Below, piece after piece: positions 47,107 to 59,518 of a stretch of DNA of 64,000 nt; positions within the stretch are counted from its first letter, which is position 1, and the number at the start of each line of letters is the position of its first letter. The position numbers were made by a program, and so were the translations under genes. The notes below the pieces were generated by a model. It was not told the DNA's origin and searched no databases. It worked only from the letters and a program-made list of their open reading frames with translations. The stretch covers positions 2,018,288 to 2,082,287 of the forward strand of contig JAVGVS010000053.1 of the NCBI GenBank assembly GCA_032718565.1, read 5' to 3'. The stretch is from Distichodus sexfasciatus (Eukaryota > Chordata > Actinopteri > Characiformes > Distichodontidae).

Positions 47107-47976
47107 AGTACACCAGAATGTATAACAAAATATATATTTAACCCGACATGTATATCACTGTATGTAATTAATGTCGATAAAACGCTGTTGATTTACAGTT
47201 GTAGACATTTATAACTCCTAAAATTTTAAAAGAATAACACAGCAGTATGTGTTAGTTACCTCTAGATGTATTACGACCAAGATTTTTCTTTAGTAAATAT
47301 CAGCCTTATGATGGAGGTGTTTGTGTTAAAAGTGTGAATGTGTGTGATACCATACTGTTTATTTGCCCTGGTGTTCCAGCGCTGGTATTCTAAGAATGCG
47401 GGTGTCTGCAGTTCTGTCCATAATTACCTGATAGAGGGCACGACGGGCACAGTGAGGGTTAGTAAGGGGGAAATAGCAGCATCATTGTTGAAGCTGGATG
47501 GCATTGCTTGCTGTCACAGGAACTTTCAGTCTGAGTTCCTTTTCTGTATATAGATGTGATATGATATAATAGCTAGGGGTGTTAAAATGAATCATGTAAT
47601 CGATGTATTACAGTGCAGATGTGGACGATTCTGCATCGATGCGGTGCCAGACCATAATCAATTATATTGTGGGTTTCAACCGGCAGTCCCTTGCAGTCCC
47701 CCTGTAGTGGTCCGCGGCTGCATTGCAGGTGGCCATTGACAGGCAATGCAGTTTTACTACTGAGATAATTTTTTAAAACTTTATTTCACTTTATTTATTT
47801 TTCAGAATATTTCCAGATTATTCTTTATGACTAACGGATATCCAAAAATTGATTGATTGAGGAGGACCTTGAGGATAGATGGGATGCAATCATAAAGAAT
47901 GGTTTGAAAAATATTGTACTTTCCAAATCAACTGATGTGTGTGTTTTTGTGTGTACACTTCAGGGTAGACTCAGGG

Positions 47977-50900
47977 ATGCCCAAGAAGTTCCAGGGTGAG
48001 AACTCCAAATCAGCGGCTGCGAGGTCTCGAAAGGCGGAGGCCAAAGCTGCCGCTGACGCCCGAAAGCAGAAGGAGCTGGAGGACGCGCTGTGGGAAGACA
48101 ACGACAAGCACGTCCTGAAAAAAGAGCAGAGGAAGGTGAGCCTCATCCTGAGATTTCCAGTAAATTTCACAAGATACTAGTTTCACTGTGGCTTCCAGAT
48201 TCCTCATTCTGTAACATAAGTGAAGTTCTGAGCAGGGTGGTGAAGAATATTATCCCACTGTTTTATTCTATATTGATTTGTTCTCCATATATTTATCATG
48301 ATCAGTGTTGGGCAAATTACTTCAAAAAAGTAATTTGTTATAATTACTAGTTACTTCTTCCAAAAAGTAACTGACTTAGTAACTGAGTTACAGCATTATA
48401 AAAGTAACTAGTTACCAGGGAATGTAACTTATGCATTACATTTTTAAAAAATGTTCAGATTTGTCAAAAATGTGGATCCCCCTACCCCCTTTGATGGAAA
48501 TTTAGCTGTATGTTCAATTATTTTTAAATATGTGTAATTAATGAAATAGACACTTAAATAAAATTCTAAATATAAATAAAACAATACATTTTTAACAGAA
48601 AACAATGTACACAAATCTACACTATTCTAATATTGCTGTGGGACAAGACACCTATCAGATTTAATATATCATTGTAGATTTGGTCATTACTATGTATATA
48701 ATAGTAGATTGATAAAACACAATAGATGTTTTTTTTTATATTTTACTCTACCTTAGCCAATCATCATCCCTTATGCGGTTGTCTTGCTCCTCACCAAAGA
48801 AAAGAAAAAGGCTTTGTCGCTCCTGTAGCTGAGAGCTTGGTCGGATGAAAACAGCTTAATAACAGTAACGTGCCGCATGTTATTGTCAATAACGGTAACG
48901 GCGTTGTAAGGATGGAAACAGTAATTGGGTAGATTACCCTGCAGTTTGGGACCACCTATGATACTAATGTCCAGGAAATTATAGCTTACATTTTTTTACC
49001 GTTCAGTATCAAACTAGATGCAGTCAAAGTCTTCCCAAAGTTGGGCTAACCCAAAAGTCAGCGTATTCATTTGGATAGTATCTTATTAGGTCATGTCTCC
49101 AGCAGCATCTCATACGCTGGGGGGGTTGTGTTTTTGGCTTTTTGGTTTTTCTTTTATTTTAATGATTTTTGATATGTCGATATCAGCGTTTAACATATTT
49201 ACCTCCAGATTCATTCACATCACGCCAAATTGGAGGCTTTGCTGTAAGATGTGAGAAACTTTGCCACCAGCACTGACTAACGACTGAGTCGTACATCAGA
49301 GCCGTCCATAAGTTTGACTGCATACTACACCACATTGACACTCAACAAATCTCTATAAACATCTTTTCTGCCCTTTAGAGGCGTCTTTGGTGAGATCTGG
49401 CTCCTGCTTGCTCACTCATGGCCACCAGGTGGTGCTGTAGACTCTCTGTTCCATCCTCCTCTCCTCCTGTTCTATCTTACTACTCCTCTACATAACTTAT
49501 GCTGTCCTGCCAGACTAAATGGTCACATCTGGAGTGATGTGTCCAAGGTGCGGTACTGCATCTGCTCTAATGTAATCAGGCCGGAGCTTCAGTGCTGCTT
49601 GACCCACTTATACAGGTCATTTGATGCCACCGCTGCTGACCGGAGATGAGAGAGCTGGGCGATATGACCTCAAATCAATACCATGATTAACGAACATCTT
49701 TTGGGCTTTCTTTTGGGGTTTCTGTTTGTTTTTTTGCCCTCATAGTTCCCCACCAAGGAGTACTGTCAACATGCTCTATTATTAAAGCTGGGATATTTTT
49801 ATCTATTGAAAGAGTGCAAATGTGTGATTTTTAAATAATTGAAGGAAGTACAAAGCATAGATGTAGAACAGGATGGAGTCACGCAACAAAACACGCATGT
49901 TTTTAACTAGACAGGACATTGGTAACATAAAACGTAGTAACACAATTGAAATAGTCATCATGAGCAAGTATATATCAATTAGAGGTTCAGATTAATTTTC
50001 CATTAATTTGCTAACACTAATCTCTTCCACATTTCTTCGTCCGCTGCAGCCGGTTGGACACGCGAGTCTTCCCGAACAATAGCGTGTGACAGTCAGGGGT
50101 TTAGGCTTTCTCCGGAAATGAGGCTCCTACAAACTCCATGAAAGCTGAAGCCACTTGGGTTAAAGTAACACGCTCATGCCCGTTCTGATATCTGCATTTA
50201 ATCGTGCCAGGCCATCTCTCTTTCTTATTCTCTCTCTCTTTCTCTCTCTCTCTCTTTTTCTCACCTGCCAGTCTCTTCGTCCCCACGGGGAAGCTTAATT
50301 TAGAGCCGAGGTGTGGCTCTACTCTCTTTGATTGGCCCAGTTGTCTTTGCGCTACGGCTGAGGCCTGGGCTTTTGACGGAAACGCTTTCATCTCGGCGCT
50401 CGGCTCTGATTGGTCTATTTTTAGGTCTTCCAAGCTGCGGTTGGTCACTGCGCCGGAGCTTTCGGCGTGCCCTGGGCCAGGCGTGGTGGGGGTCGGAGGT
50501 GTGAGCTTCCCTCCTCTGGCCTCTGCGGCCCACAGGTGCTGAGGTTGGTTTTGTTGTGTTTACAGAACGCTGTGTTATTTACATGGTCGCTCTTCTTGAC
50601 CTCTCCCTCTCTCTTCCTCCCTATCTCTCTCTCTGATGCATTATTGAGTGTGTGGAGACACACAGGAGTCTGTGTAAGCACCGCTGGCAGCTTTTGCCCG
50701 GCGTTTTTTCTCTAAGCTTGTGAAGTAAAATGCTCCCTGACACGATGTTCCTGTCCTCCGGTTTCTGCCGAATTCGGCCACTTGATCTGCCGCTGCCTGG
50801 TTCTGCCAACTCTGCCACTCTGCTAATTAGCCGGCTGTGGTAAAACGCAGCTCCTCCTTTCCCCACTGCTCCCCAGCTACCTCCACCCAGAGGTGGCACT

Positions 50901-53900
50901 TTGTATCAGCGATCCCTGTGGTTTAGTGTATTTCAATCCTGTAATTAGATTTTTGTATTAGGGGTGTTACGATGCATCAGTCTACATTCCAAAATGGAAA
51001 CATGAATCAGACATCATATATATTGTAAGCAAGCGCAGAGCTGGTTTTTCTCACATCTTTTATTAAGAGCGGTAACAAACCCTATTGTGGGATGTAGCTC
51101 AGGAATAAAAATGTCAAATGATACTTTGGTTGCTTTTTGTAATTTAATATGAATGGAAGTGATTATGTTAAATCAGCATATGAAATCAATCACAGGCTCC
51201 TGAACTGAATCCTGATAACGATGTTCATCCCAATTACATTTTCTGTGAATTCAGTGAATTAATAGTTTATATATAACACCCACACATAGACCATATCTTT
51301 TTTAAAATATTTTTTTTACTTGTTTGTTATAGAACAGGGGTTTTCAGCCGGTTCTGTCTCAAGGGCCACGATTCAGACTAAGCAGTAGTCTGCGACCCAC
51401 TGTCTGTATTGGGGCAGTTGGTGACGTAGCGGTTAGGGCGTTCGCCCCGTGATTGGAAGGCCCCTCTAAAGTTACCACTGAGGTACTCATGAGCAAGGTA
51501 CCATCCACAAGCACTGCTCCCCTGACGCGGCCCATGTCAGCTGCCCACTGCTCCTTCACGGATGGGTCAAATGCAGAGGTCACATTCCATTGTGGTCCAC
51601 TCTGTGCTGTGGTGTGTTCACAATGACAAATAGTCACTCACTTATTTTTAGGGTTTATGACCTGCATTCAGTCAGCTGCATGCTCAAATGGTGTCAGATA
51701 AATGCTGCCTGCAACGTTGCTATTGCATTTACATGGCGTTCAGGTTGACGTTCTGAAGGACCGAATATGTGCCATGATTCCAAAAGTGTTCTGATACGGG
51801 AAATGTGGAAGAAATGTGAAAATGTCTGCGGAGATTGATCAAGCCCAGCTGGTGCAGGACGTGGAGCAGAGACCAGTGCTATGGGACATCTCTTTATCAC
51901 AATACAGTGAGTGTTAGGGTGAAGCCAGCATTGGCGGCGATGTTTTCTCTTCTCCCGTCTATGTCGCCGTATCGGGTGCTCGAAGTTCAGTTTTAATGAA
52001 GCATAGGGATCCATTTTTCGTGAACATAATGCAGAACTATCCACAAAGACAGCCCACAGGTACACACTTTGGACAGCCTGATTACTGCCCCCACAGGTAA
52101 ACACACGAAATTACAAATTGAGCTGCAGTTTGGCGTTAAACAGTGTCAAACGAATTCCAGTGTAACACCTCACTGAAATCAATCAGACGCAGCTACAAAA
52201 CACAACAAAAACGCATAGGGCGTTCAGAGTGCATTCATTTATCCAAGATTCGAACGCCTGTGTGGATGGTGCCTTACTGTCCAGCCCTGTCAAAGTTACT
52301 ATCAAAGCTGCACGCTAGTAGTTGCTCTCAAAACACTTGCAACACAGTACTCAAGATTTCACAGCTATTTTCACAAACTTTGTTGAAATCAACTTACAAT
52401 TCCCCTCCCACAGGCCTTTCATATGTCACTTATTGGTGTCGTGTCTGTTTATAAAAAAAAAAACAGGCACACACACACCACATAAATCCTCTATAGTCCA
52501 CACTGAAAACGGCCGTTACATTTGCGCAGTGTCGCACATCCCGACTGGGACTGAAATTTAGGGCTGACGGATGTTAATTTGGGCTGCGGGCATCTCTGGG
52601 GAACAGCGCACCTCGATTAAACTGTGTTAGTGTGGCATCGGCCCCCAGGAGCCCGGCTCCATCTCGCTCATCACACGGTTTTACAGCTGCCGCTTGATCC
52701 TCGGTATTGCCATCATGTCTGATGTCACTTCCCGTTCCTGTTCCACCCGTTCAGGTTAAAAGATGAAACCGCGCTCCCTGATGGACTTTGCGTGTGTGTC
52801 CTGTCAGTGTGACTCCGCCCCGCAACAGTGCGTCTGACCAAGACCAGCATGCAGGGATGGGTTGCATACCCTAACTGCTATGTTGAAGCACTGTGTGAGA
52901 TAATGTGTAGTAGTGTTAGACTTGCTTGGCAGTGACACACAATCATTTATGGGGTATGTAGAGAATAAAGCCAGCATTTCTAAACGGTGAACTGTAACAT
53001 TAGTGATTTCCTGCTACTCAAAACTTAAAAGTACAATAGACGTTAGCCCAGTGCATGGCTCGCCAATAAGTTACAGCTCTGTAAATGCGCATGTGAGTAT
53101 TTCTCCACTCTGCTCTATATTATAGAAGCCTGTAGAGGACTTTTATTTTCCTTCTCGTTTTCTCATAAACGTGAGGGTTTTTTTGTGTGTTTTCTTCAGT
53201 TCCTGAGTTTATTGTTATTTTGAGAAAACGAAAGATGTGAGAAAACAAAGCTAGCTTTGTCTTTGCTAAATCTGGTCAAAATAATCAAGTCCTTAATGTT
53301 TTATTAACATAAGTATGTTAATAAGGTGTGTTTCATACTGAATATAAATAAGATAAGTATCTGCTTCTATAACATCTTGCAGCTGGTATAAATGTGTCTT
53401 GGCCATGTATTTTTCTCAAGTAAATCTGTCTATCAAGTTCAAACAAATACCTGGCAGACAGGTGGACAGTTATTAGTCCTTGGAACGGGAACTAAACTAA
53501 TCAGACGTGTTTGCTCGTGATAATGATGTATTGCCCAGATTAAAGGTGGAAATCGAAAAACAACTTAGAATCAGTTCCAGTTGCAACACCTCCAACGCTA
53601 TCGATTCTTCTCATTCCTAGCCCAATGTTTTCCGGCTTCAAATTACCGCGGTACGCGTACATTACGTCACACTCTCTGCGACTTGACCTAGAACCACGAG
53701 GAATCATGATGCATAAATGATTTTTTTATTTTATTTTATTTTTTTTTGTAAACACATGCGCTACATTTGCGCATCCACAGCACTATTGTGCCGCGGCTCT
53801 CATATGGGATGCCCTCTCCCAGAAGTGAGTCAAAAATGAGTTACAGACCAAAATCATTTTACATTAGAGAATATTTTTCCCATTTTTTCATGTTATTAAA

Positions 53901-56783
53901 AAATATAGAAACATGCATTATTTGTTATCAAATAACTTTATTCTATATCCAGATGGATTCCAAATGGAGAAAGAAGCGTTTCCACCTGGCACCTTGTTGT
54001 TCCTTATAGTACCAAGCCAGCTCTGCATTCTAATGTCATCTCTGTACTAATGACTCTGCATAATAAAAACTATGAATATGAATGGGAATATGCTCGTGTT
54101 CGTAGTCTTGCGCAGACATCATTTTAGGGAAAAATAATATGGTTGCTTTTGGTGCGGAAGACTGTGTAGAACTGCTTTATTCGCACTCAAAAAACTACTC
54201 AGGAATCGATAAGAGAATTGATAAGGGATTGGATTGATAGGCAGAATCAGCAATAGCATTGATATTGATGAATTTGTATAGCCAGGATACTGAACCTGGT
54301 CAAAATCAATAATAACAAAGCAAAAATAACTTGTGATTTCAGGATTATGAACTTTATTTTCTCAAGATTACAAGAAAATGAGAAGGAAAATTGATGTGTG
54401 TCTTCTACGGACTTCCATACAATATTGCTCCACAAGATTGAAAGTTGTTTGTCAGCAGTGTTTTTGGGACAATTGCTTTATATTAATTCGGGCATAGTTA
54501 CCAAATAAAGTCTACTCACTAAATGGTATCAAATTCTGAAACATTAAAGTTATCATCCATACATCCATTAACTCCTGCTTATTACCTTCCAGGGGGCCTG
54601 GGGCATCAGGGTACTGGAAAAGTTTGAAAGTGGACCATGAATGAGCTTGGAAAGTGCTCGAATTTGACCTTGGAAAAGGTGTACGAACGCTGGTTAATGC
54701 ATGAAAGCAAATCAGTTATTTAAGTAAGGGAATTTAAGTGAGTGATTATTTCTCATTGTGAACACACTACAGCACAACACACAGCGCACCACAATAAAAT
54801 GTGACCTCTGCATTTGATTCGTCCAAGAAGGAGCAGTGGCTGGTTGCCGAGGAGCAATGCTTAGTGACAGTACCTTGCTCCTGAGTATCTCAGTGGTACC
54901 TTTTGGGACTTAAACCTTTCGGGCTCTAACTATTACGCTACCAACTGCCCCAATTATCTAACTGTACTGTTGGAGAAATGTATTGCCCAGACCTAATAGT
55001 AAGCTGCTTAATTTAGAATGAAGAAAATATTTGATCTAAATCTGAAACTGAATTCTGTTTCAGATTGATTCTACACTCCAGACATTTAGGAAGGGCCATT
55101 ATGAAATCAGTGCATTGCATGAGTTAAAAAAAAAACAGAGCAAATACCGTTTGTGTGTGTAGGATGACAAGGAAAAAAAGCGTTTGGAAGCTCTGGAGCG
55201 GAAGCGGGAGAACCAGCGTCTCCTGGATGAGGAGGATGCCAAAATGAAGGGGAAACAGACTAGAGAAGCTCCCTGTAAAGTGACGCGAGCTCAGATCGAG
55301 GAGAACTTAAAAGAGCAGGCGGTCAAGCCGGCCAAAGAGAAAGGTGACAAAGACAGACACATACATACATCTTGTGTTTGAAACACGTATGTACTTTTTT
55401 GAGTTTCAAGATGTATAATATTGATTCAATGAATCCAGGAAATGTTGCTGTGCTTCACTGTTCAGAAAGTGAAAATCTGGATTTATTTCCTGATGTGTTT
55501 GTTGCTCCAGCAGAGAAAACCCACCTGGAGACGCCACTGGAGGAGAATGTTAACCGCATCGAACCAGAAGAAGGTTCGGCCCGAACCATCGAGGATGCCA
55601 TCGCTGTGCTCAGGTACACTAGAGCTGCTGCTGAGTCATGCTGCTCTCCCCCATACCAAAGCAGCTCCGTCTCAGACACGAGTCTCCATCATAAACATGC
55701 TGTTTAGCTTTGGAAATCTACGAGTGGTACAATCCATAGTGTAGTAGTAGTAGTGAACTAGATGTCCTCCTGTGCTGAGGCTGTTTAGATTGGGGTTGAG
55801 CGATGTGTTTTTTCGAGCTGATACTAATTATTATTAATAGAGAGGGGGGTTACTGATATTTTGAACTGCTGAAAAAATGAAAATTGATGAAAAAGTGCTA
55901 CATCATACATACAATTATATATAATATGTAATCACATTATAATACAGTTTCTATAAATTCAGTGAAATGTTTGCAAGCAAAGTCTTGGGCCTGTGCTCGT
56001 TCCACTCTGCCTACACACACACAGACGAAACACTCCACACACGCTCATATGCAACGTCAAAGATGGCACAGTTTTCCTATATGTTAAAGTAACTGACAGT
56101 TAAACACCAATTTTTTTTTTCTGTTTTATTAGTTAAAAATGCTGTAGTTTTCGTTGCGTTGTAGTGACCTGTGGTCAAACCCTGCTTTTTCTTTGTAAAA
56201 CGGCTGTAAAAGGCTGCACTTTCTACAGTGCACTACAATAAAGTGCCTTTAAGCCGAATTGTGCCACCTTTGGTATTCCATAGATCTGAGCGCATGGAGT
56301 GTTTCAACCATGTGTGTAAGCAGAGTTTAGTGCGCACAGACACAGGATTTTGTTGCAAAGGTTCCATTGCACGCTCTGAATAAAAGCTTAAATATCACAC
56401 CATAGTATTCTCTGTGCCGACATCTCTGTGGCGCCGTGGTGACTACTGCAAACCGCCATCCAAACCATGAAAAAATATTGCCTTAAACAGTGTATTTTTT
56501 CATGTACATCATGAAATAAAAGATAGTATATATATGAGAAAAATTAGATGTTAACTCCCGTCTCTGTGTGTTGGGTTTCAGCACTAAGGAAGACCTGGAC
56601 CGCCACCCCGAGCGCAGGATGAAGGCAGCTTACACCGCGTTCGAGGAGGCCAACATGCCTCGGCTGAAGCAGGAGAACCCCAACATGCGCATGTCACAGC
56701 TCAAACAGCAGCTGAAGAAGGAGTGGACAAAGTCGCCCGAGAACCCGCTCAACCAGCGCTTCACCAGCTACAACACCAAGTAG
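47977..56783 (+). CDS. ccdc124: Coiled-coil domain-containing 124, ribosome-associated factor (4 coding exons, 214 aa)
   Basis: CCDC124 is the animal counterpart of yeast Lso2; the family binds the 80S/60S ribosome near the A site and GTPase centre in idle or recovering cells. Coding exons 47977-48135, 55163-55343, 55511-55613 and 56582-56783 sum to 645 nt with matching phases (human 223 aa). Exon 1 starts MPKKFQGENSKSAAARSRKA, the conserved Lso2-like segment, after an acceptor at 47963. The central part is a charged coiled coil (KRLEALERKREN, EEDAKMKGK) with KVTRAQIEENL. Exon 3 has LEENVNR and ARTIEDAIAVL. Exon 4 has DRHPERRMKAAYTAFEE, LKQENPNMRMSQLKQQL and a C-terminal SYNTK. Intron 1 coding side (48136-55162) is about 7 kb and repeat-rich. 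Transcribed divergently from slc5a5. Confidence 0.94.
48303..48942. repeat. hAT-like non-autonomous element (gttact type)
   Basis: Starts cagtgttgggcaaattactt with many gttact/agtaac words. It continues to aataacggtaacggcgttgt and aattgggtagattaccc. Common architecture of fish elements with cagtgttggg ends; the right end is decayed. Confidence 0.5.
49419..49437 (+). promoter_or_regulatory. CTCF-like motif in ccdc124 intron
   Basis: TGGCCACCAGGTGGTGCTG matches at least 16 of 19 positions of the vertebrate CTCF core motif and lies in unique-looking sequence. Motif evidence only. Confidence 0.4.
50200..50560. other. GC-rich block with inverted CCAAT boxes in ccdc124 intron
   Basis: After a tctctc tract comes non-repetitive GC-rich sequence with gattggcccag (about 50330) and tgattggtct (about 50407). 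Open frames on both strands lack protein similarity. It could be a regulatory island; no transcript is asserted. Confidence 0.3.
50955..51250. repeat. Dispersed repeat related to 5690-6075, inverted
   Basis: Begins taggggtgttacgatgcatc and contains gaatggaagtgattatgtta and catatgaaatcaatcacagg; similar words recur at 29560-29640. Non-coding. Confidence 0.4.
51410..51642 (+). repeat. tRNA-derived SINE (family A), B-box region deleted
   Basis: The head ggggcagttggtgacgtagc and ggttagggcgttcgcc is intact, but the sequence goes from ttggaaggcccc straight to aaagttaccactgag, so the B box is missing. The tail ends ttcacaatgacaaatagtca. Confidence 0.8.
51822..51913 (+). pseudogene. MADF/SANT-like exon fragment, probable Harbinger relic
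   Basis: An ATG at 51822 opens about 30 residues including LVQDVEQRPVLWD and LSQYSE. The pattern of an acidic helix followed by RPVLWD is typical of MADF-type DNA-binding domains carried by PIF/Harbinger transposons and by some host genes. It ends at a donor-like GTGAGT or a TAG soon after. No downstream exon was found. Confidence 0.4.
52560..54730. other. ccdc124 intron interior, no gene seen
   Basis: Mostly unique AT-rich sequence with a GC-richer part at 52560-52860. No splice-flanked coding segment was recognised. A single Lso2-type gene needs nothing further here. Confidence 0.4.
54735..54957 (-). repeat. tRNA-derived SINE (family A), minus strand
   Basis: Complement of the family: starts tgagtgattatttctcattg, contains tgtgacctctgcatttga and ends gctaccaactgcccc. 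Confidence 0.75.
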
Positions 56784-56828
56784 AGGAGGAGGAGAAAACA
56801 AGACTGACCAATCTCAAGCACCACGCCT

Positions 56829-57263
56829 ATTAAAATCTCCATATAAAAAAGCGTCATTGACACATTTGCATCTGGATTTTTTCCCCCTTCCATTCCATGA
56901 CCGATTTAACTTAACCGACTACACGTTTACATACAACTGTGCCAACCGCTGCGTTCACATCTTCACCTCGGGGTTTGATGGTTAATTCAGTATTTTTTTT
57001 TTTTGAGAGCGATGACTGCAGTGCAATTAAGTCTCAACGTTATGAAGATTTGTCGTAACACAACAAAACTCACACGTCTCTCTCGTGCTTTACTAAATGG
57101 GTGATTTACAGCGTGAAAAGGGGGCTGTGGCTCTTGCAGCATGTTTGAAATGTAATATTGTGAGAAAGCACATTTGTTTTTCGTAATTCGATTCAAAAAC
57201 GTCCACCTTCATATAGGCTGTTTCTTGTTCACTCAGCAGTGCCACATTTATTGACTGAATAAA
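56829..57263 (+). terminator. ccdc124 poly(A) signals
   Basis: ATTAAA at 56829-56834 (46 bases after the stop) and canonical AATAAA at 57258-57263 are both plausible. They imply 3' UTRs of about 70 or 500 nt. Confidence 0.45.
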
Positions 57264-58229
57264 TGAACATATTATACAGAGGGTAGGGAATATTAATAGC
57301 GATAACAGGTAATATTTTAATCATTTGAGTTGCTGGAGCTCTGATTTTTATGAATGATCAACTGTAATCATCAACATCAAAAGAAACCAAAATAAGAGGC
57401 TTCTTCATATATACAGAGGTTATTACATTTTATGCGTATAGATGAAGTCTATATGATGACTTGCCTTTTTTATTTAAATTACAATGTTAAACAGCAAAAA
57501 GAAAGTGAAAGAGCATATTTAAAGCCCTACCTTTACCTCTAAAGAAATTCAAAATTAAATATTGTAAAAACAAATTACCTTATTCACAATTTTCTGATTT
57601 TTTGAGGTGCACTAGTATAGCATATGAAGTCACACAAAGATTTACAATGAACAATTAAAGTCCCTAATATCCCATTGTAACCTAAACGACTTACGCCAGC
57701 CTACTCCTCCACGCACACACACACACACAGCCTGTTTGACTCCTGAATAGCAATAATCAACAGCCTGCTGACCTGCATCGGGTTTTATTCTTGCTGATCC
57801 AGTGCTTCCCTCAAGGTGATGTTTGTCTCTCTTTCTTCCACTCCTGGAGGCCTCGGTAACGGGCTTGAAGTGCATGCTGGGAAGTTTTGGACAGTGTTGC
57901 TGTTTGTGTTAGGAGGTCGGACTCATGACATCTGGACTTCGCTGCGCTGCATTAGGCCCAGTGTGTTTAGACGTGGCAGCAAAACACTTTCCACCAGGTT
58001 TGCTTTTTACCCTCACGGTAGGGGAAAAAAACGAATGCATTTGCTCATTTAAATAATGAAGTGCTCTCCCTCCTAACGCTGGGTTAATTTTGCTTCACCA
58101 TAGTCTCATTAATATTATTGTTGTCTCAATATTGTACTGATAAGACTGGCAACAAGAATCATTATTTACTTTTTTTGGAAATGTGTATTGAGATGCTTTT
58201 GTTTTAGAAATTAAAAAGATTTAAGTGAG

Positions 58230-58520
58230 AAGAGCAGACTCATATTTTAAAAATATATTTATTTTTGAAGGTGCACTCTATCCTCCGACTCCATCTCAGC
58301 TGTCAAGAGCGCACTGTGATGCAATGAGCATGTGCGGCACGGTATGGTAGCCTTCCAGACTCCATGTCTACCAACTGAACACCAATTAGAAACACCTGGT
58401 AGTTTAAAAAGAAAAGGAGAGAAAATAATTGTTTTGTAACAATGAGTTTTGCCAAAAATACTGGTTTAAAAGTAACATTTCTATTGATAATCTACTGAAA
58501 GTGTAACATATATAATCACT
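58230..58520. repeat. gtagc/hAT-like family body copy
   Basis: Contains ctccgactccatctcagctg and agcgcactgtgatgcaatga, the body block seen at 20768, 20980 and 42480, and ends in degenerate aagtaac words. Confidence 0.45.
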
Positions 58521-58960
58521 AAATTATAACGCTGATCTAGTATTGAGTCCCTTCCCCATCTGATTTATTTCCCTTTTTCATACTGTAGTTTCCAGTGGTC
58601 TCATACGCCTTCCCACAAATCTGTCAAACACTGTGTGTGTGTGTCCTTGAGGAGTAGAAAGCCTATATGTGACCTTCAGTCCATCCGATTTGCGCCATTA
58701 ACGCTGGCTGGTGGGTAACGTGGTGTGAAGCTCTGGTTCCTCTGTGTGACGCTTAATGAGAAGACTCGGGCGGGATGCGGCACCTCCCCTCACTAGCGTA
58801 GAGGCTAATGCTGAACATCCTTCCCACGAGGTTCAAGCAACACTCGTGACTGGTAAAAGTCTGTCATTACTGCTTTAATCTGCATAGTAGCTATTTTAGT
58901 ATGTAATGTGTGTTCACACAGTCCACCAAAAAAACTGACATATGGATTTTAATGACCTGG

Positions 58961-59200
58961 CAGTTAGTTGGTAGCATAACAGTTAGGGAGTACGCCCCCG
59001 TGATTGGAAGGTCGCCGGTTCAAATCCCAGATTGGTAAAGGTACCACTGAAATACTCATGAGCAAGATACAGCACTGTGCCCTCCTCAGGCCCTGCCCAT
59101 GTCAGCTGCCCATTGATACTTCACAGAGGGGTCAAATGCATGTCACTTCCTTGTGTGTGCTGTGCTGTGGTATGTTTACAATGACAAATCAATGGCTTTC
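58961..59200 (+). repeat. tRNA-derived SINE (family A)
   Basis: Head gttggtagcataacagttag, B box ggttcaaatccc, tail ggtcaaatgcatgtcact and tgtttacaatgacaaatc. Confidence 0.75.
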
Positions 59201-59299
59201 AATTTTGGGACCAAAAAGCCTTGTAACACAAACACATGAGATTAATCTATACCCGATCCTCTACAGTCTGTATATGATGTTTCATTTAAAAACAACACA

Positions 59300-59518
59300 G
59301 TCACAACCGGGAATCAGAGGGTCGGCGGTTCAAGTCCTGGACCGGTAAAGGTAGCACTGAGGTGCTCATGAGCAAGGTAATGTGTTACCTCCAGTGCTTA
59401 GGGACGTTAAAAAAAAGTCCAAAAACCTACTCACTGCTCCTTCACAGATGGGTCAAATGCAGAGGTTATGTTGTGGTGCACTGTGTGCTGTTCTGTGGTG
59501 TGTTCACAATGAAGTCAA
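59300..59518 (+). repeat. tRNA-derived SINE (family A), 5' truncated
   Basis: Starts in the tRNA arm (gtcggcggttcaagtcctgg) and ends at gtgttcacaatgaa. It is followed by another repeat type (tcaaagtaaactttgtcatc) at 59514-59600. Confidence 0.75.

Noticed and set aside
50101..50542. Overlapping open frames on both strands in a GC-rich block
   Set aside because: Frames reflect GC-rich composition; no family pattern and no splice partner.
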